Made by a program: the position numbers and the translations under genes. DNA of 64,000 nucleotides from Rossellomorea pakistanensis (lineage in GTDB: Bacteria > Bacillota > Bacilli > Bacillales > Bacillaceae_B): assembly GCF_016908495.1 (NCBI RefSeq), contig NZ_JAFBDZ010000002.1, positions 558,001-622,000 on the forward strand. Direction: 5' to 3'. The notes under the pieces were generated by a model that saw only the letters and a list, made by a program, of their open reading frames with translations, ran no database searches and was not told the origin of the DNA. Positions within the stretch are counted from its first letter, which is position 1. Every line of letters starts with the position of its first letter. Below, in pieces: positions 8,764 through 17,777 of the stretch.

Positions 8764-9702
8764 GTGAAACATGTAAACCATTTTCTTAAAGATATCAAGA
8801 AGAATAGTATATGGCTTTTAATGGTGTTACCTGGGACGATTTGGTTTTTGCTATTCTCCTATTTTCCTATGTTTGGAACAGTCATCGCCTTTAAGAATTT
8901 CCAGTATGATCCGGGTGGTTTCTTTGCGAGTGTTTGGAATAGTGAATGGGTGGGATTTGACAACTTCGAGTTCTTATTTAGCACGAACGATGCCTTCATT
9001 ATTACTCGAAATACTCTTTTATACAACTTGGTTTTTATTTTTCTTGGGCTTATTCTCGCGGTGTTCGTCGCGATTGTATTAAGTGAATTGGCAAACAAGA
9101 AGCTAGCCAAGGTTTATCAAACAGGGATGTTATTCCCGCATTTTTTATCATGGGTTGTTGTTAGTTATTTTGTTTTCTCGTTTTTAAGTGTTGATAAAGG
9201 GTTGCTCAACAATATTCTGGCCTGGTTTGGGGTTGATGCCATCTCTTGGTACAACGAGACAGAATATTGGCCATATATCCTTGTCTTTATGAGCATGTGG
9301 AAAGGTGTAGGGTATGGAAGTATTGTGTATCTGGCTGCGATTGTCGGGATCGATCGAAACTATTATGAGGCAGCCATGATCGACGGAGCTAACAAGTGGA
9401 AACAAATCCGTCATGTTACCATTCCAATGATAACCCCTTTAATGATCATTTTAACGATTATGAATGTCGGTCGAATTTTCAACTCTGATTTTGGATTATT
9501 CTATCAGGTTCCCCGGGATTCAGGGGCACTCTATCCTGTCACAAATGTTATCGATACCTTTGTATACCGGGGTTTAACGACAATGGGTGAAATCGGTATG
9601 AGCACTGCCGCAGGATTATATCAATCGGTCGTCGGGTTTATCCTAGTATTGTTGACCAACTATCTTGTGCAAAAAGTCGATAAAGAATACGCCTTATTCT
9701 AA
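8764..9702 (+). CDS. LplB/YtcP-type ABC sugar transporter permease 1
   Basis: A 312-residue permease of the binding-protein-dependent CUT1-like group, with six predicted membrane helices. The cytoplasmic EAA loop starts near residue 202 (E-A-A-M-I-D-G-A-N), where the ATPase docks. An ATG at 8746 is in frame, but the purine-rich SD AGGGGGG (8751-8757) lies downstream of it. GTG at 8764 is correctly spaced and was chosen. It forms an operon with the second permease and the binding lipoprotein. No ATP-binding subunit is present; such importers in Bacillus use a shared MsmX-type ATPase encoded elsewhere. The substrate is probably an oligosaccharide, given the adjacent glycosidases. Confidence 0.9.
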   Translation: MKHVNHFLKDIKKNSIWLLMVLPGTIWFLLFSYFPMFGTVIAFKNFQYDPGGFFASVWNSEWVGFDNFEFLFSTNDAFIITRNTLLYNLVFIFLGLILAVFVAIVLSELANKKLAKVYQTGMLFPHFLSWVVVSYFVFSFLSVDKGLLNNILAWFGVDAISWYNETEYWPYILVFMSMWKGVGYGSIVYLAAIVGIDRNYYEAAMIDGANKWKQIRHVTIPMITPLMIILTIMNVGRIFNSDFGLFYQVPRDSGALYPVTNVIDTFVYRGLTTMGEIGMSTAAGLYQSVVGFILVLLTNYLVQKVDKEYALF

Positions 9703-9740
9703 GGTGTTGGACTCATTCTTTTAGAAAGGAGGAAGTGTCC

Positions 9741-10724
9741 TTGAAAACAAAATTATCAAATGAACAAGCTACTAAAGTAGATGTTAACTTAGTAGGCCAA
9801 ACCATCCATACAAAGAAGAAAAAACGTAAGAGCAGCCCGCATAGCTTTAGCGGCTTTACGAATATATTCATGAATATCCTTTTAGCTGCCTTTGCTTTCG
9901 TGTGTATATTTCCATTTATTTATGTCATCATCATTTCTTTAAGTGATGAAGAAACACTGAATAGAAGCGGATTCCAACTAATTCCCGAAAAATGGAGCTT
10001 TGAAGCTTACGAGTATCTTTGGCAAATGAAGGCTCAGATGTTTCAGTCCTATTTTATTACGATCATCATCACGGTCATTGGGACGATTTTGAGTGTTTTA
10101 ATCATTTCTTTCTACGCTTATGCTATTTCAAGAAAGCAATTTAAATATCGGAGGTTTTTCACTTTTTTCGCCTTCTTTACAATGCTATTTAATGGAGGAC
10201 TTGTCCCTTTTTATATTGTGGCGACTCAATTTCTAGAGCTGCGTAATACGATTTGGGCCTTGATCCTTCCTTTGCTGGTCAATGCATTTTATATCCTGAT
10301 CATGAGAACCTTTTTCCTAAGGGCGGTTCCAGAAGCCTTGCTTGAATCAGCTAGGATCGATGGCGCAAGTGAGCTAAGGATTTTCTTCCAAATTGTTATG
10401 CCATTATCGTTACCAGGAATTGCGACGATAGCTTTGTTTAGTACATTGGGATACTGGAATGATTGGTTTAATGCCTTATTATTTATAGATGAATCGAGCT
10501 TGGTTCCACTGCAATCATTATTAATGAAGATTGAAAATAATCTTGAATTCATTAGACAGAATTCTTTATCAGGGGGACAACAAAGCGGTATTTTAAATTC
10601 GATTCCACAGGATGCTGCAAAAATGGCCATGGTTGTTATTTCCACACTCCCAGTGGCATTATCGTATCCTTTCTTCCAAAAGTACTTTGTAAGGGGGCTA
10701 ACGATTGGGAGTGTAAAAGAATAA
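9741..10724 (+). CDS. LplC/YtcP-type ABC sugar transporter permease 2
   Basis: A 327-residue second permease, the partner of the gene ending 38 bases upstream. It has a basic N-terminal extension (K-K-K-R-K-S near residues 30-36), six predicted helices, and the EAA loop starting near residue 202 (E-S-A-R-I-D-G-A). The C-terminus Y-F-V-R-G-L-T-I-G-S-V-K is typical of the LplC/YtcP group. AAAGGAGG (9726-9733) is seven bases before TTG 9741; a GTG at 9735 is too close to the SD. The two permeases form the heterodimeric membrane channel of the importer. Confidence 0.9.
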   Translation: MKTKLSNEQATKVDVNLVGQTIHTKKKKRKSSPHSFSGFTNIFMNILLAAFAFVCIFPFIYVIIISLSDEETLNRSGFQLIPEKWSFEAYEYLWQMKAQMFQSYFITIIITVIGTILSVLIISFYAYAISRKQFKYRRFFTFFAFFTMLFNGGLVPFYIVATQFLELRNTIWALILPLLVNAFYILIMRTFFLRAVPEALLESARIDGASELRIFFQIVMPLSLPGIATIALFSTLGYWNDWFNALLFIDESSLVPLQSLLMKIENNLEFIRQNSLSGGQQSGILNSIPQDAAKMAMVVISTLPVALSYPFFQKYFVRGLTIGSVKE

Positions 10725-10754
10725 TCACAATTAAAAACAAAGGGAGGATTTATG

Positions 10755-12212
10755 ATGGGGAAAAAACTAATAATGTTATTCGTTTTAATGCTGAGTCTAT
10801 CAACGGTACTCATTGGATGTAGCAGTGATTCAGCCAATTCGAATGGAGAAGAGGGTTCAAAACCTTATGAAATCAAGTGGTATATGATTGGAACTCCTCA
10901 AAAAGATTTGGATAAAGTCATGAAAGAAGTCAATAAGTATACAAAAGAAAAGATTAATGCAACAGTTGATTTAACGATGATCGATTGGGGTGACTATGAT
11001 AAGAAGATGCAGGTCATTGTCGCTTCTGGGGAACCATTCGATATTTCTTTCACAAGCTCATGGGCGAATAACTATGTGCTAAACGCTCGTAAAGGTGCGT
11101 TTGTGGAACTCGATAAACTGATGGACAAACATGGTAAGGATATGAAGAAAGCCATTGATCCAGCATTCTTAGAAGGGGCAAAAGTCGGTGGCCATCTATA
11201 TGCTGTTCCTACTAATAAAGAAGTTGGCCAGCAAAGTGTGTTTGTTTTTAACAAGCGAATTGCTGATAAGTATAATATGGACCTTTCAAAGGTTAATTCA
11301 TTAGAAGATCTTGAACCATTTTTGAAAATTGTGAAAGAAAATGAACCAGATTTTAATCCAATTGCCACATTCTTTCCGCCATATATGCCATTTGACTATA
11401 TTATCGATGATAAAAACCCGTTTGCCATTCCTTTAAATACAAAGGATCATAAAATTATCAATCCATATGAAACAGAAGAAATGATGGAAACCTTAAAAGT
11501 CATGCACGATTACTATAAAAAAGGATATATCCGAGCTGATGCAGCAACAAGTACGGATCCATATCCACTTGAAGTTGAGAATTGGTTTGTTCGTAAAGAG
11601 CATTATCAGCCATATGCAGAGCTTATCTGGTCACGTTCTGCAGGATATGATGTAGTGGTTCGCCCGTTACATGACCCTATTACGTTTAATGGTTCGGTGA
11701 CAGGTTCAATGCAAGCCATTTCGGTCACATCTGAAAATCCTGAAAAATCCTTAGAATTCTTAAACCTGTTGAACACGGATTCTAAATTGCGTACTTTACT
11801 AGATAAGGGAATTGAAGGGATTCACTATGAAGAGGTTGAAGATGGAAAAATTAAAGATTTGCCTGCACGTGTAAAGAACTTTAATATGCCAAGCTTTGCG
11901 ATTGGAAACCAATTTATCTTGCCTCTATATGAAAATGACCCAGCAGATAAATGGGATGCATTTAAAGCATTCAATGAGAAGTCTAAGCCAGCACCAACAT
12001 TAGGATTCCACTTTGATCCTGAGCCGGTTCGTACAGAGCTTGCTGCGATTTCAAACGTGACGAGTGAATTTGCGAAACCACTTTTAACAGGCTCTGTAGA
12101 CCCTGAAGAATACTTACCAAAGGCCAATAAGAAGTTTAAGGAAGCTGGTCTTGAAAAAGTATTGAAAGAAATGCAAAAGCAGTATGATGAGTGGAGGAAA
12201 GAGCAGGAATAG
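10755..12212 (+). CDS. LplA/YtcQ-type extracellular solute-binding lipoprotein
   Basis: A 485-residue lipoprotein. A short basic start is followed by a hydrophobic stretch and a lipobox ending L-I-G-C, with the lipid-modified Cys near residue 22. The mature part has the bacterial extracellular solute-binding family 1 fold, with the Y-E-I-K-W-Y-M-I-G-T-P opening found in LplA/YtcQ proteins. It captures the sugar outside the membrane and delivers it to the two permeases encoded just upstream. ATG 10755 is seven bases after GGGAGG; the ATG at 10752 is possible but very close. It is the last gene of the importer unit. The ligand is not visible from sequence. Confidence 0.9.
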   Translation: MGKKLIMLFVLMLSLSTVLIGCSSDSANSNGEEGSKPYEIKWYMIGTPQKDLDKVMKEVNKYTKEKINATVDLTMIDWGDYDKKMQVIVASGEPFDISFTSSWANNYVLNARKGAFVELDKLMDKHGKDMKKAIDPAFLEGAKVGGHLYAVPTNKEVGQQSVFVFNKRIADKYNMDLSKVNSLEDLEPFLKIVKENEPDFNPIATFFPPYMPFDYIIDDKNPFAIPLNTKDHKIINPYETEEMMETLKVMHDYYKKGYIRADAATSTDPYPLEVENWFVRKEHYQPYAELIWSRSAGYDVVVRPLHDPITFNGSVTGSMQAISVTSENPEKSLEFLNLLNTDSKLRTLLDKGIEGIHYEEVEDGKIKDLPARVKNFNMPSFAIGNQFILPLYENDPADKWDAFKAFNEKSKPAPTLGFHFDPEPVRTELAAISNVTSEFAKPLLTGSVDPEEYLPKANKKFKEAGLEKVLKEMQKQYDEWRKEQE

Positions 12213-12551
12213 TTTGGGGAAGCGTGACTACTTTTTCTTTTAAAACCGTGGTGTCAGTCCCTACCATCGAGAAGACTGCTTAAGGTGGGCAGGAATTTCA
12301 TCTTCATTTTGATGATTATTCATGGTAGTGACGGACCCTAATGCTCCTGATTTGTGAGTGCTGAAACCCGTTATCGGAGAGAAGACTTTTGAAGAGTGAG
12401 TGTTTCATAGGCATTTTAATGGGTTTATGTCTACGTTTTGAACCCTCCAGCTAATAAGTAACTTTTTTGACGGTGAAAATCGACGGGTGTCGTTATTTGC
12501 CGTCTTTTCTACATAGTAAGCTTTTAAACTATCTAAAAGAGGTGTATAGAA
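12213..12551. other. Intergenic region with a weak relic hairpin
   Basis: No gene is supported in these 339 bases. CTACCAT (12261-12267) and ATGGTAG (12322-12328), with nearby GTCAGTCC and GACGGACC, look like a decayed copy of the dispersed hairpin family but lack its conserved ends. A GACGG / CCGTC pair near 12470-12506, followed by TTTTCT, may act as a weak terminator. Confidence 0.35.
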
Positions 12552-13952
12552 TTGAAACAAAGTCAACTTGATTATCCATTTCCAAAGGGGTTCTGGTGGG
12601 GATCTGCATCGTCGGCAACTCAAATGGAGGGGGCGGCAAGTCTTGGTGAAAAGGGTCCAAATATTTGGGATTACTGGTATGAAACCGAGCCCAATCGATT
12701 TTTCCAGGGAGTGGGACCGGAGCATACCTCCCAGTTTTATGATCAATATAAAAGTGACATTCAATTAATGAAAGAAACGGGCCATAATAGTTTCCGGTTT
12801 TCGATTTCTTGGTCAAGGTTGATTCCGAATGGCGATGGAGCTGTAAATGCTGAAGCAGTCCAATTTTACAATAATGTGATTGATGAACTAATAAAAAATG
12901 ACATTGAGCCGTTTATCAACCTTTTCCATTTCGATATGCCATTATCGATGCAGGAGATTGGGGGATGGGAGAGCAGAGCGGTAGTGGAGGCCTATGTACG
13001 TTATGCTCAAAAATGTTTTGAGTTATTTGGGGATCGCATAAAGTACTGGTTTACACATAATGAGCCTGTTGTTCCAGTTGAAGGACAGTATCTATATGGT
13101 TTTCACTATCCAGCGCTATGTGACTTTAAAAAAGCCGTTCAAGCCGCATTTCACGAGGTTCTAGCAAGTGCTAAAGCAATTGAAAGCTATAAAAAAATGA
13201 ATCTATCTGGAAAGATAGGGATCATCATTAATCTCACACCTTCTTACCCGCGTAGTCAGCATCCAATGGATGTTGAGGCTGCAAATCGGGCCGATTTATT
13301 ATTCAACCGCTCCTTCTTAGATCCTTCTGTTAAAGGAACCTTTCCGGAGGAGCTCATTGAATTAATAGACCAAGAAGGATTCACCCCAATCATTGCAGGT
13401 GGAGACTTGGAAACAATTAAAGAAAATACTGTTTCATTACTTGGGATAAATTATTATCAGCCGCGAAGAGTTAAGGCGAAAGAACACGTCCCTAATCCTT
13501 CTGCACCATTTCTACCAGAACGTTACTTTGATTATTATGAGATGCATGGGAGAAAAATGAATCCGTATCGTGGATGGGAGATTTACGAAAAAGGCATTTA
13601 TGATCTTCTGATGAACATTAAGAATAACTACGATAATATTGATTGTTTTATTGCTGAAAACGGGATGGGTGTTGAAAATGAAGGGCGCTTTATCGGAGAA
13701 GATGGAATCATTGAAGATGATTACCGAATCGATTTTTACAAGGAGCATCTCAAATGGGTCCATAAAGCAATGGAAGAGGGAGTGAATGTGAAAGGGTATC
13801 ATGTTTGGACATTTATGGACAATTGGTCTTGGCTGAATGCTTATAAAAATCGTTACGGATTGGTTTCGGTTAAGCTTGAGGATGATTATAAACGAACGAT
13901 TAAAAAAAGCGGTAAATGGTTTAAAAATTTATCAAGTAATAATGGTTTTTAG
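12552..13952 (+). CDS. GH1 beta-glycosidase (probable 6-phospho-beta-glucosidase)
   Basis: A 466-residue TIM-barrel glycosidase of family GH1. The N-terminal F-W-W-G-S-A-S-S-A-T-Q signature is present, the acid/base is Glu171 in H-N-E-P, and the nucleophile is Glu369 in I-A-E-N-G-M-G. No signal peptide is present, so it acts in the cytoplasm. Translation starts at TTG 12552 after AAGAGGTG. The stop is 11 bases before the ROK kinase start, so the two form a unit. In Bacillus many GH1 enzymes of this type cleave 6-phospho-beta-glycosides. Here the importer is an ABC system that does not phosphorylate, so the kinase next door could supply the 6-phosphate. Whether phosphorylated or free sugar is the substrate is unresolved. 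Confidence 0.9.
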   Translation: MKQSQLDYPFPKGFWWGSASSATQMEGAASLGEKGPNIWDYWYETEPNRFFQGVGPEHTSQFYDQYKSDIQLMKETGHNSFRFSISWSRLIPNGDGAVNAEAVQFYNNVIDELIKNDIEPFINLFHFDMPLSMQEIGGWESRAVVEAYVRYAQKCFELFGDRIKYWFTHNEPVVPVEGQYLYGFHYPALCDFKKAVQAAFHEVLASAKAIESYKKMNLSGKIGIIINLTPSYPRSQHPMDVEAANRADLLFNRSFLDPSVKGTFPEELIELIDQEGFTPIIAGGDLETIKENTVSLLGINYYQPRRVKAKEHVPNPSAPFLPERYFDYYEMHGRKMNPYRGWEIYEKGIYDLLMNIKNNYDNIDCFIAENGMGVENEGRFIGEDGIIEDDYRIDFYKEHLKWVHKAMEEGVNVKGYHVWTFMDNWSWLNAYKNRYGLVSVKLEDDYKRTIKKSGKWFKNLSSNNGF

Positions 13953-13963
13953 GAGGTTGCTAG

Positions 13964-14860
13964 GTGATAAACTATTATTCTGTTTTTGATATTGGCGGTA
14001 CTTCTATAAAACATGCTGTGATGGATGGAAAAGCGCAATTTTATAAAACGACAAGTCATGTCACACCAGACCAAGGAAATGGTGATATCTTTCATTTATT
14101 AATAGAGATCATCAAGCAAGATCAGGAGCAATACCCTATCAAAGGCGTAGCATTAAGCGTTCCCGGAGCCATCACACCGGCATCAGGGGATATCCATTAT
14201 GCAGGCGCGGTCACAGATTTAATCGGTGTGAACATTAAGTCTCGGCTTGAAGAAGCGGGGGTTCCTATCGAAGCAGAAAATGACGCCAATTGTGCAGCAT
14301 TAGCTGAAAAGTGGAGAGGGAATGCGAAAGGATGCCAAAATTTTATAACCTTGACAATTGGAACCGGTATTGGCGGAGGGATCTTCATAAACGGGAACAT
14401 CCATCATGGAGTTGATGGTATGGCAGGGGAACTCGGTTTAATGATGCTCCACACTTCATTTCCATTAACAAGATTAATAGAGGAACAGACATTCAGTCGG
14501 TTAGGTTCAACATGGAACTTACTTGATCGGATTAATAAAAAGTTGAAAAAGAATTTAAATGGAGAACAGATTTTCAAGCTTTATGAAGAAGGACATGAAG
14601 TCATTCAAAAGGAAGTGGATTATTTTTTTGATGTACTAGCGATTGGAACAGCGAACATTGTTCACACATTCGCTCCAGAAAAAGTCTTATTTGGTGGCGG
14701 AGTTAGTGTGCAGGAAAATTTCATTGTCTCTATTAGGAAGCGACTAGAATTAATTAATCCTCATATTTTACAAATGACGACTATTGATCGATGTCAATTT
14801 GGAAATCAGTCGGGGCAAGTTGGAGCTTTATATCATTTTTTGAGAGGAAGAGGGGAATAG
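13964..14860 (+). CDS. ROK-family sugar kinase (beta-glucoside kinase or glucokinase type)
   Basis: 298 residues. The N-terminal phosphate-binding motif D-I-G-G-T-S-I-K is near residues 8-15, the N-D-A-N sugar-contact segment near 106-109, and the T-I-G-T-G-I-G-G-G motif near 130-138. The usual ROK zinc cluster (C-x-C-G-x-x-G-C) is absent after G-E-L-G near residue 152; this absence is shared with BglK-type beta-glucoside kinases and some ROK hexokinases. It probably phosphorylates an imported disaccharide or its released hexose with ATP. GTG 13964 follows AGGAGG by seven bases. The direct GH1-ROK pairing argues that the two act in sequence. Confidence 0.82.
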   Translation: MINYYSVFDIGGTSIKHAVMDGKAQFYKTTSHVTPDQGNGDIFHLLIEIIKQDQEQYPIKGVALSVPGAITPASGDIHYAGAVTDLIGVNIKSRLEEAGVPIEAENDANCAALAEKWRGNAKGCQNFITLTIGTGIGGGIFINGNIHHGVDGMAGELGLMMLHTSFPLTRLIEEQTFSRLGSTWNLLDRINKKLKKNLNGEQIFKLYEEGHEVIQKEVDYFFDVLAIGTANIVHTFAPEKVLFGGGVSVQENFIVSIRKRLELINPHILQMTTIDRCQFGNQSGQVGALYHFLRGRGE

Positions 14861-14956
14861 GCATTTCATAAGTTTTGTGTCCTTACCTCCCTCATTCAAA
14901 TTCTCCTTGAAATCATCGATTCATTTCGGCGCTGTAGTGTTCATAAGTCTTTATAG

Positions 14957-14998
14957 AAAAATGATTGGTGGGGCATGTTCCTCACCAATCATTTTTTT
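14957..14998. terminator. Bidirectional terminator between the ROK kinase and IclR genes
   Basis: AAAAATGATTGGTG (14957-14970) pairs with CACCAATCATTTTTT (14983-14997), a long stem flanked by A and T tracts. It lies in the convergent gap between two gene ends and can serve both strands. Confidence 0.85.
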
Positions 14999-15034
14999 GA
15001 TCTGATATTCAGTAACCAGCTTAATTAAATTCCA

Positions 15035-15772
15035 TTAGTTTTGATACCCCAATTTCATAGAAATCGTTCTCCCTGTATTCACAACTTTATCGATGAAAAA
15101 TCCTAATTTATCCTCCGTCAAGTGGTAGCTGATCAACCTGACACTCACGGCTCCTACTACCCCACCTATACGATTGAGAACGGGTGCAGCGACAGTAGAA
15201 ATTCCTTCGGTTCGTTCATCATGACTAACTTTATAACCATCCAATTTTATTTTCCCTAACATTTCATAAAGGCTTTTTTTATCAGCCTGCGGAACGAGTT
15301 CATCGATAATTTGCTCCTGTTGAGCTAATGGCATAAAAGCTAGCATTGTTAAGTTGCCAGCACCGATATTCATTGGAGTGCGAAGGCCCAGCTGGTCATG
15401 GATGCGGATTGTATTCTGTTCGCAATCAATCCGTTCGATTACTAATGCCTCCATGCCTATCGGCTTACTTAAGTACACGCTTTCTTTGACCAAATGCATA
15501 AGTTTTTCTAATTCCGGTCTAATAATACTCACATAATCAATGGTATCGTACACTTTTAGACCATACTCAAGCCAGGCATTTCCAAGTCCATATAGCTTTT
15601 TTTCGGGATCCTGCTGGATCATTTCATGTTTCATCATTGCCTTTAGTAAACGATGCATAGAGCTGACGGGAAGCTCACATTCTTTAGCTAACTCTGTAAT
15701 TGAAAGAAATTGATTTGCATCGTGTCTCGTTAACACTTTTATTACGTTCATTGCTCTATCGAGTAATTGCAT
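15035..15772 (-). CDS. IclR-family transcriptional regulator
   Basis: 245 residues. The N-terminal winged helix-turn-helix (about 1-65) contains S-I-T-E-L-A-K-E-C-E-L-P-V-S-S-M-H-R. The C-terminal IclR effector domain (about 75-245) includes H-D-E-R-T-E-G-I-S-T-V-A-A-P-V, the effector-pocket segment. A GTG at 15784 is in frame, but AAGGTGG lies across it, and ATG 15772 is correctly spaced. The gene is transcribed divergently from the dimethylarginine-hydrolase genes and probably controls them. The inverted repeat at 15796-15816 in the shared promoter region is a candidate operator. The inducer may be an arginine derivative; this is inferred only from the neighbours. Confidence 0.9.
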   Translation of the reverse strand: MQLLDRAMNVIKVLTRHDANQFLSITELAKECELPVSSMHRLLKAMMKHEMIQQDPEKKLYGLGNAWLEYGLKVYDTIDYVSIIRPELEKLMHLVKESVYLSKPIGMEALVIERIDCEQNTIRIHDQLGLRTPMNIGAGNLTMLAFMPLAQQEQIIDELVPQADKKSLYEMLGKIKLDGYKVSHDERTEGISTVAAPVLNRIGGVVGAVSVRLISYHLTEDKLGFFIDKVVNTGRTISMKLGYQN

Positions 15773-15795
15773 ATGAGAACCCACCTTTGTGTTTA

Positions 15796-15816
15796 TTATA
15801 AACTTTCAATTTATAA
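15796..15816. promoter_or_regulatory. Perfect 7-bp inverted repeat, candidate IclR operator
   Basis: TTATAAA-CTTTCAA-TTTATAA lies 24 bases upstream of the IclR start and within the divergent promoter region. IclR proteins often bind short palindromes here. The site is AT-rich, so part of the symmetry may simply reflect promoter -10 sequences. Confidence 0.4.
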
Positions 15817-15846
15817 AAATATATTATTCTGATTTTTTAAAATATA

Positions 15847-15876
15847 TTGACATTATTATAATGGCTTATTTATACT
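15847..15876 (+). promoter_or_regulatory. SigA-type promoter for the dimethylarginine-hydrolase genes
   Basis: TTGACA (15847-15852), an 18-base spacer and TATACT (15871-15876) lie 62 bases before the first start codon of the cluster. Confidence 0.6.
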
Positions 15877-15938
15877 TTAAGCAAGAACATTTCCTTTGGT
15901 CGGAAGTGTTTTCCACCCAACGGAAAAAGGTGATGAAG

Positions 15939-16814
15939 ATGAACTACAGTAACTCAATGTTTAATAGGATGGAACATGTCATTTTGAAACATCCCCGAGA
16001 TGCTTTTTTAAGTCAAGAACATTTGAAAAATGAATGGAAAAAGTACAACTATGTTGAAGAACCAAATTTCGAAGTGTCCTTAATTGAATATGGGGAGTTT
16101 CTATACGTATTAAAAAAACATGTACCCCGTATCGACTATTTACCAGCCTGTGAAGAAACAGGGTTGGATTCCCTGTATGCCCACGATCCTGTCAAATTCA
16201 CAAAAGAGGGGGCTATCATTCTGAAATCTGGGAAATTGTTAAGGCAGCCAGAAGCAGAAGGTTATAAGAAATTTTTGATAGAGAAGGATATTCCTATCAT
16301 TGGAGAACTGACAGGAAATGCTGTGGCGGATGGAGGGGACATTATCTGGCTGGATGAAAGAACTTTAGTAGTGGGGAGGGGTTATCGGACAAATGATGAA
16401 GCGATCCGGCAATTAAAAGAAATAACAGCCGATTTAGTGGATGAATTCATTGTCGTTCAACTTCCTCATGATCAAGGAGAAGAGGAATGTCTTCATTTGA
16501 TGTCTTTTATCAGCATAGTCGACCATGATTTGGCAGTTGTTTATTCCCGTTTGATGCCCGTGTTTTTTAGGCAGTTGCTCCAAAAGCGTAATTTTAAATT
16601 AATTGAAGTGCCTGAAAATGAATATCACAACCTTGGCTGTAATGTTTTGGCACTTGCACCACGTGTTTGTTTGATTTCTTCTGGAAATACATCCACAAAG
16701 AAACAGCTTGAAGAGGCAGGGGCAACGGTTTACGAATACAAGGGAAATGAAATTTCATTCAAAGGGACAGGTGGACCAACTTGTCTTACCTCGCCAGTAG
16801 TTCGTACGAATTAA
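15939..16814 (+). CDS. Guanidino-hydrolase of the amidinotransferase/DDAH family
   Basis: 291 residues. The pentein-fold signature of guanidino-modifying enzymes is visible: A-D-G-G-D near residues 129-133, catalytic His186 in C-L-H-L, and nucleophile Cys282 in G-G-P-T-C-L-T-S-P close to the C-terminus. Such enzymes hydrolyse or transfer the amidino group of arginine derivatives. A GTG-initiated extension to 15789 is open but covers the promoter; ATG 15939, eight bases after AAAGG, was chosen. It is only distantly similar to the DDAH encoded 146 bases downstream, so the two probably have different substrates or steps. Exact substrate unknown; it could be an arginine deiminase-like or DDAH-like hydrolase. 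Confidence 0.85.
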   Translation: MNYSNSMFNRMEHVILKHPRDAFLSQEHLKNEWKKYNYVEEPNFEVSLIEYGEFLYVLKKHVPRIDYLPACEETGLDSLYAHDPVKFTKEGAIILKSGKLLRQPEAEGYKKFLIEKDIPIIGELTGNAVADGGDIIWLDERTLVVGRGYRTNDEAIRQLKEITADLVDEFIVVQLPHDQGEEECLHLMSFISIVDHDLAVVYSRLMPVFFRQLLQKRNFKLIEVPENEYHNLGCNVLALAPRVCLISSGNTSTKKQLEEAGATVYEYKGNEISFKGTGGPTCLTSPVVRTN

Positions 16815-16960
16815 TATCAAGGCTGATTTTTATATGATTTTATTTAGAATATAAATCTTTGGGAAAAAGGGTGGTTGGAGCGGAAACCAACTAACTCCTA
16901 TTCAAATAACAACTATGTTTACGAAAATAGCTAATATCAAAAAGAGGTGGAGGAGTTTAA

Positions 16961-17722
16961 ATGTTTAAACAAGTAATCGTTAAAAAACCCGCAATTAGCT
17001 ATGTGAATGGTCTAACTACTAGTGACTTGGGTACACCAAATTACGAAATGGCTCTAGAGCAACATGAGAAATATGTACAGGCATTAGCTAAATGTGGTGT
17101 GGAGGTCAAAGTACTTTTAGATAACGAGGAATTTGCTGATTCTACTTTTGTGGAAGATACAGCGGTGCTGACTCCTAACTTTGCGGTGATTTCTAATCCT
17201 GGTGCAGATTCACGAAATGGAGAAATTAAAGAAATGAATCGGGTTATAAAGGAGTTTTATGATGACGTCCGATATATAAAAGCCCCAGGAACTCTTGATG
17301 GTGGAGATGTTTTACAAATTGAGGATCATTTTTATATTGGAATTTCTGATCGTACGAATATAGAAGGAGCTAACCAACTGAAACAAATCTTAGAGTCTGC
17401 TAATTACAAAGCAACCATTGTTCCATTAAAGAAATTTTTCCATTTGAAAACAGGAATCTCCTATCTTGGAAACAATCAAGTAGTCGCAGCAGGGGAATTT
17501 ATTGATCATCCCGATTTTGAACAATATGAGAAGATCATTGTTTCACCTGAGGAAGAATATTGTGCTAACTGCATACGAGTAAATGATTATGTCATTATTC
17601 CAAAGGGTTTTGAACAAACAAAAAAGAAAATTCATGATGCTGGATATCAAACAATTGAACTGAATATGTCTGAATTTCAAAAGCAAGACGGTGGTTTAAG
17701 CTGTCTATCATTGCGATTCTAA
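16961..17722 (+). CDS. ddaH: Dimethylarginine dimethylaminohydrolase (DDAH)
   Basis: 253 residues, the usual DDAH length. Catalytic elements visible are L-D-G-G-D near residue 108, His161 in F-F-H-L-K-T-G and Cys248 in G-G-L-S-C-L-S. The early T-S-D-L-G-T-P-N-Y and V-E-D-T-A segments match substrate-binding loops of DDAH. The family converts N-omega-methylated arginines to citrulline and methylamines. ATG 16961 follows AAGAGGTGGAGG. It is followed by an amino-acid permease and a RocB-like protein, which supports a role in taking up and degrading arginine derivatives released from proteins or the environment. Confidence 0.88.
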   Translation: MFKQVIVKKPAISYVNGLTTSDLGTPNYEMALEQHEKYVQALAKCGVEVKVLLDNEEFADSTFVEDTAVLTPNFAVISNPGADSRNGEIKEMNRVIKEFYDDVRYIKAPGTLDGGDVLQIEDHFYIGISDRTNIEGANQLKQILESANYKATIVPLKKFFHLKTGISYLGNNQVVAAGEFIDHPDFEQYEKIIVSPEEEYCANCIRVNDYVIIPKGFEQTKKKIHDAGYQTIELNMSEFQKQDGGLSCLSLRF

Positions 17723-17777
17723 TAGATTTTGTTTCAAAGAAGGAAAGTAACTATTCTGAGGTTAGGAGGTTAGGATA

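Noticed and set aside
9184..9414. Minus-strand ORFs opposite the first permease
   Set aside because: They are antisense to a conserved transport gene and lack translation signals.
10289..10837. A 182-residue open frame on the minus strand
   Set aside because: It lies opposite the well-supported second permease and the start of the binding-lipoprotein gene, and has no SD or family features.
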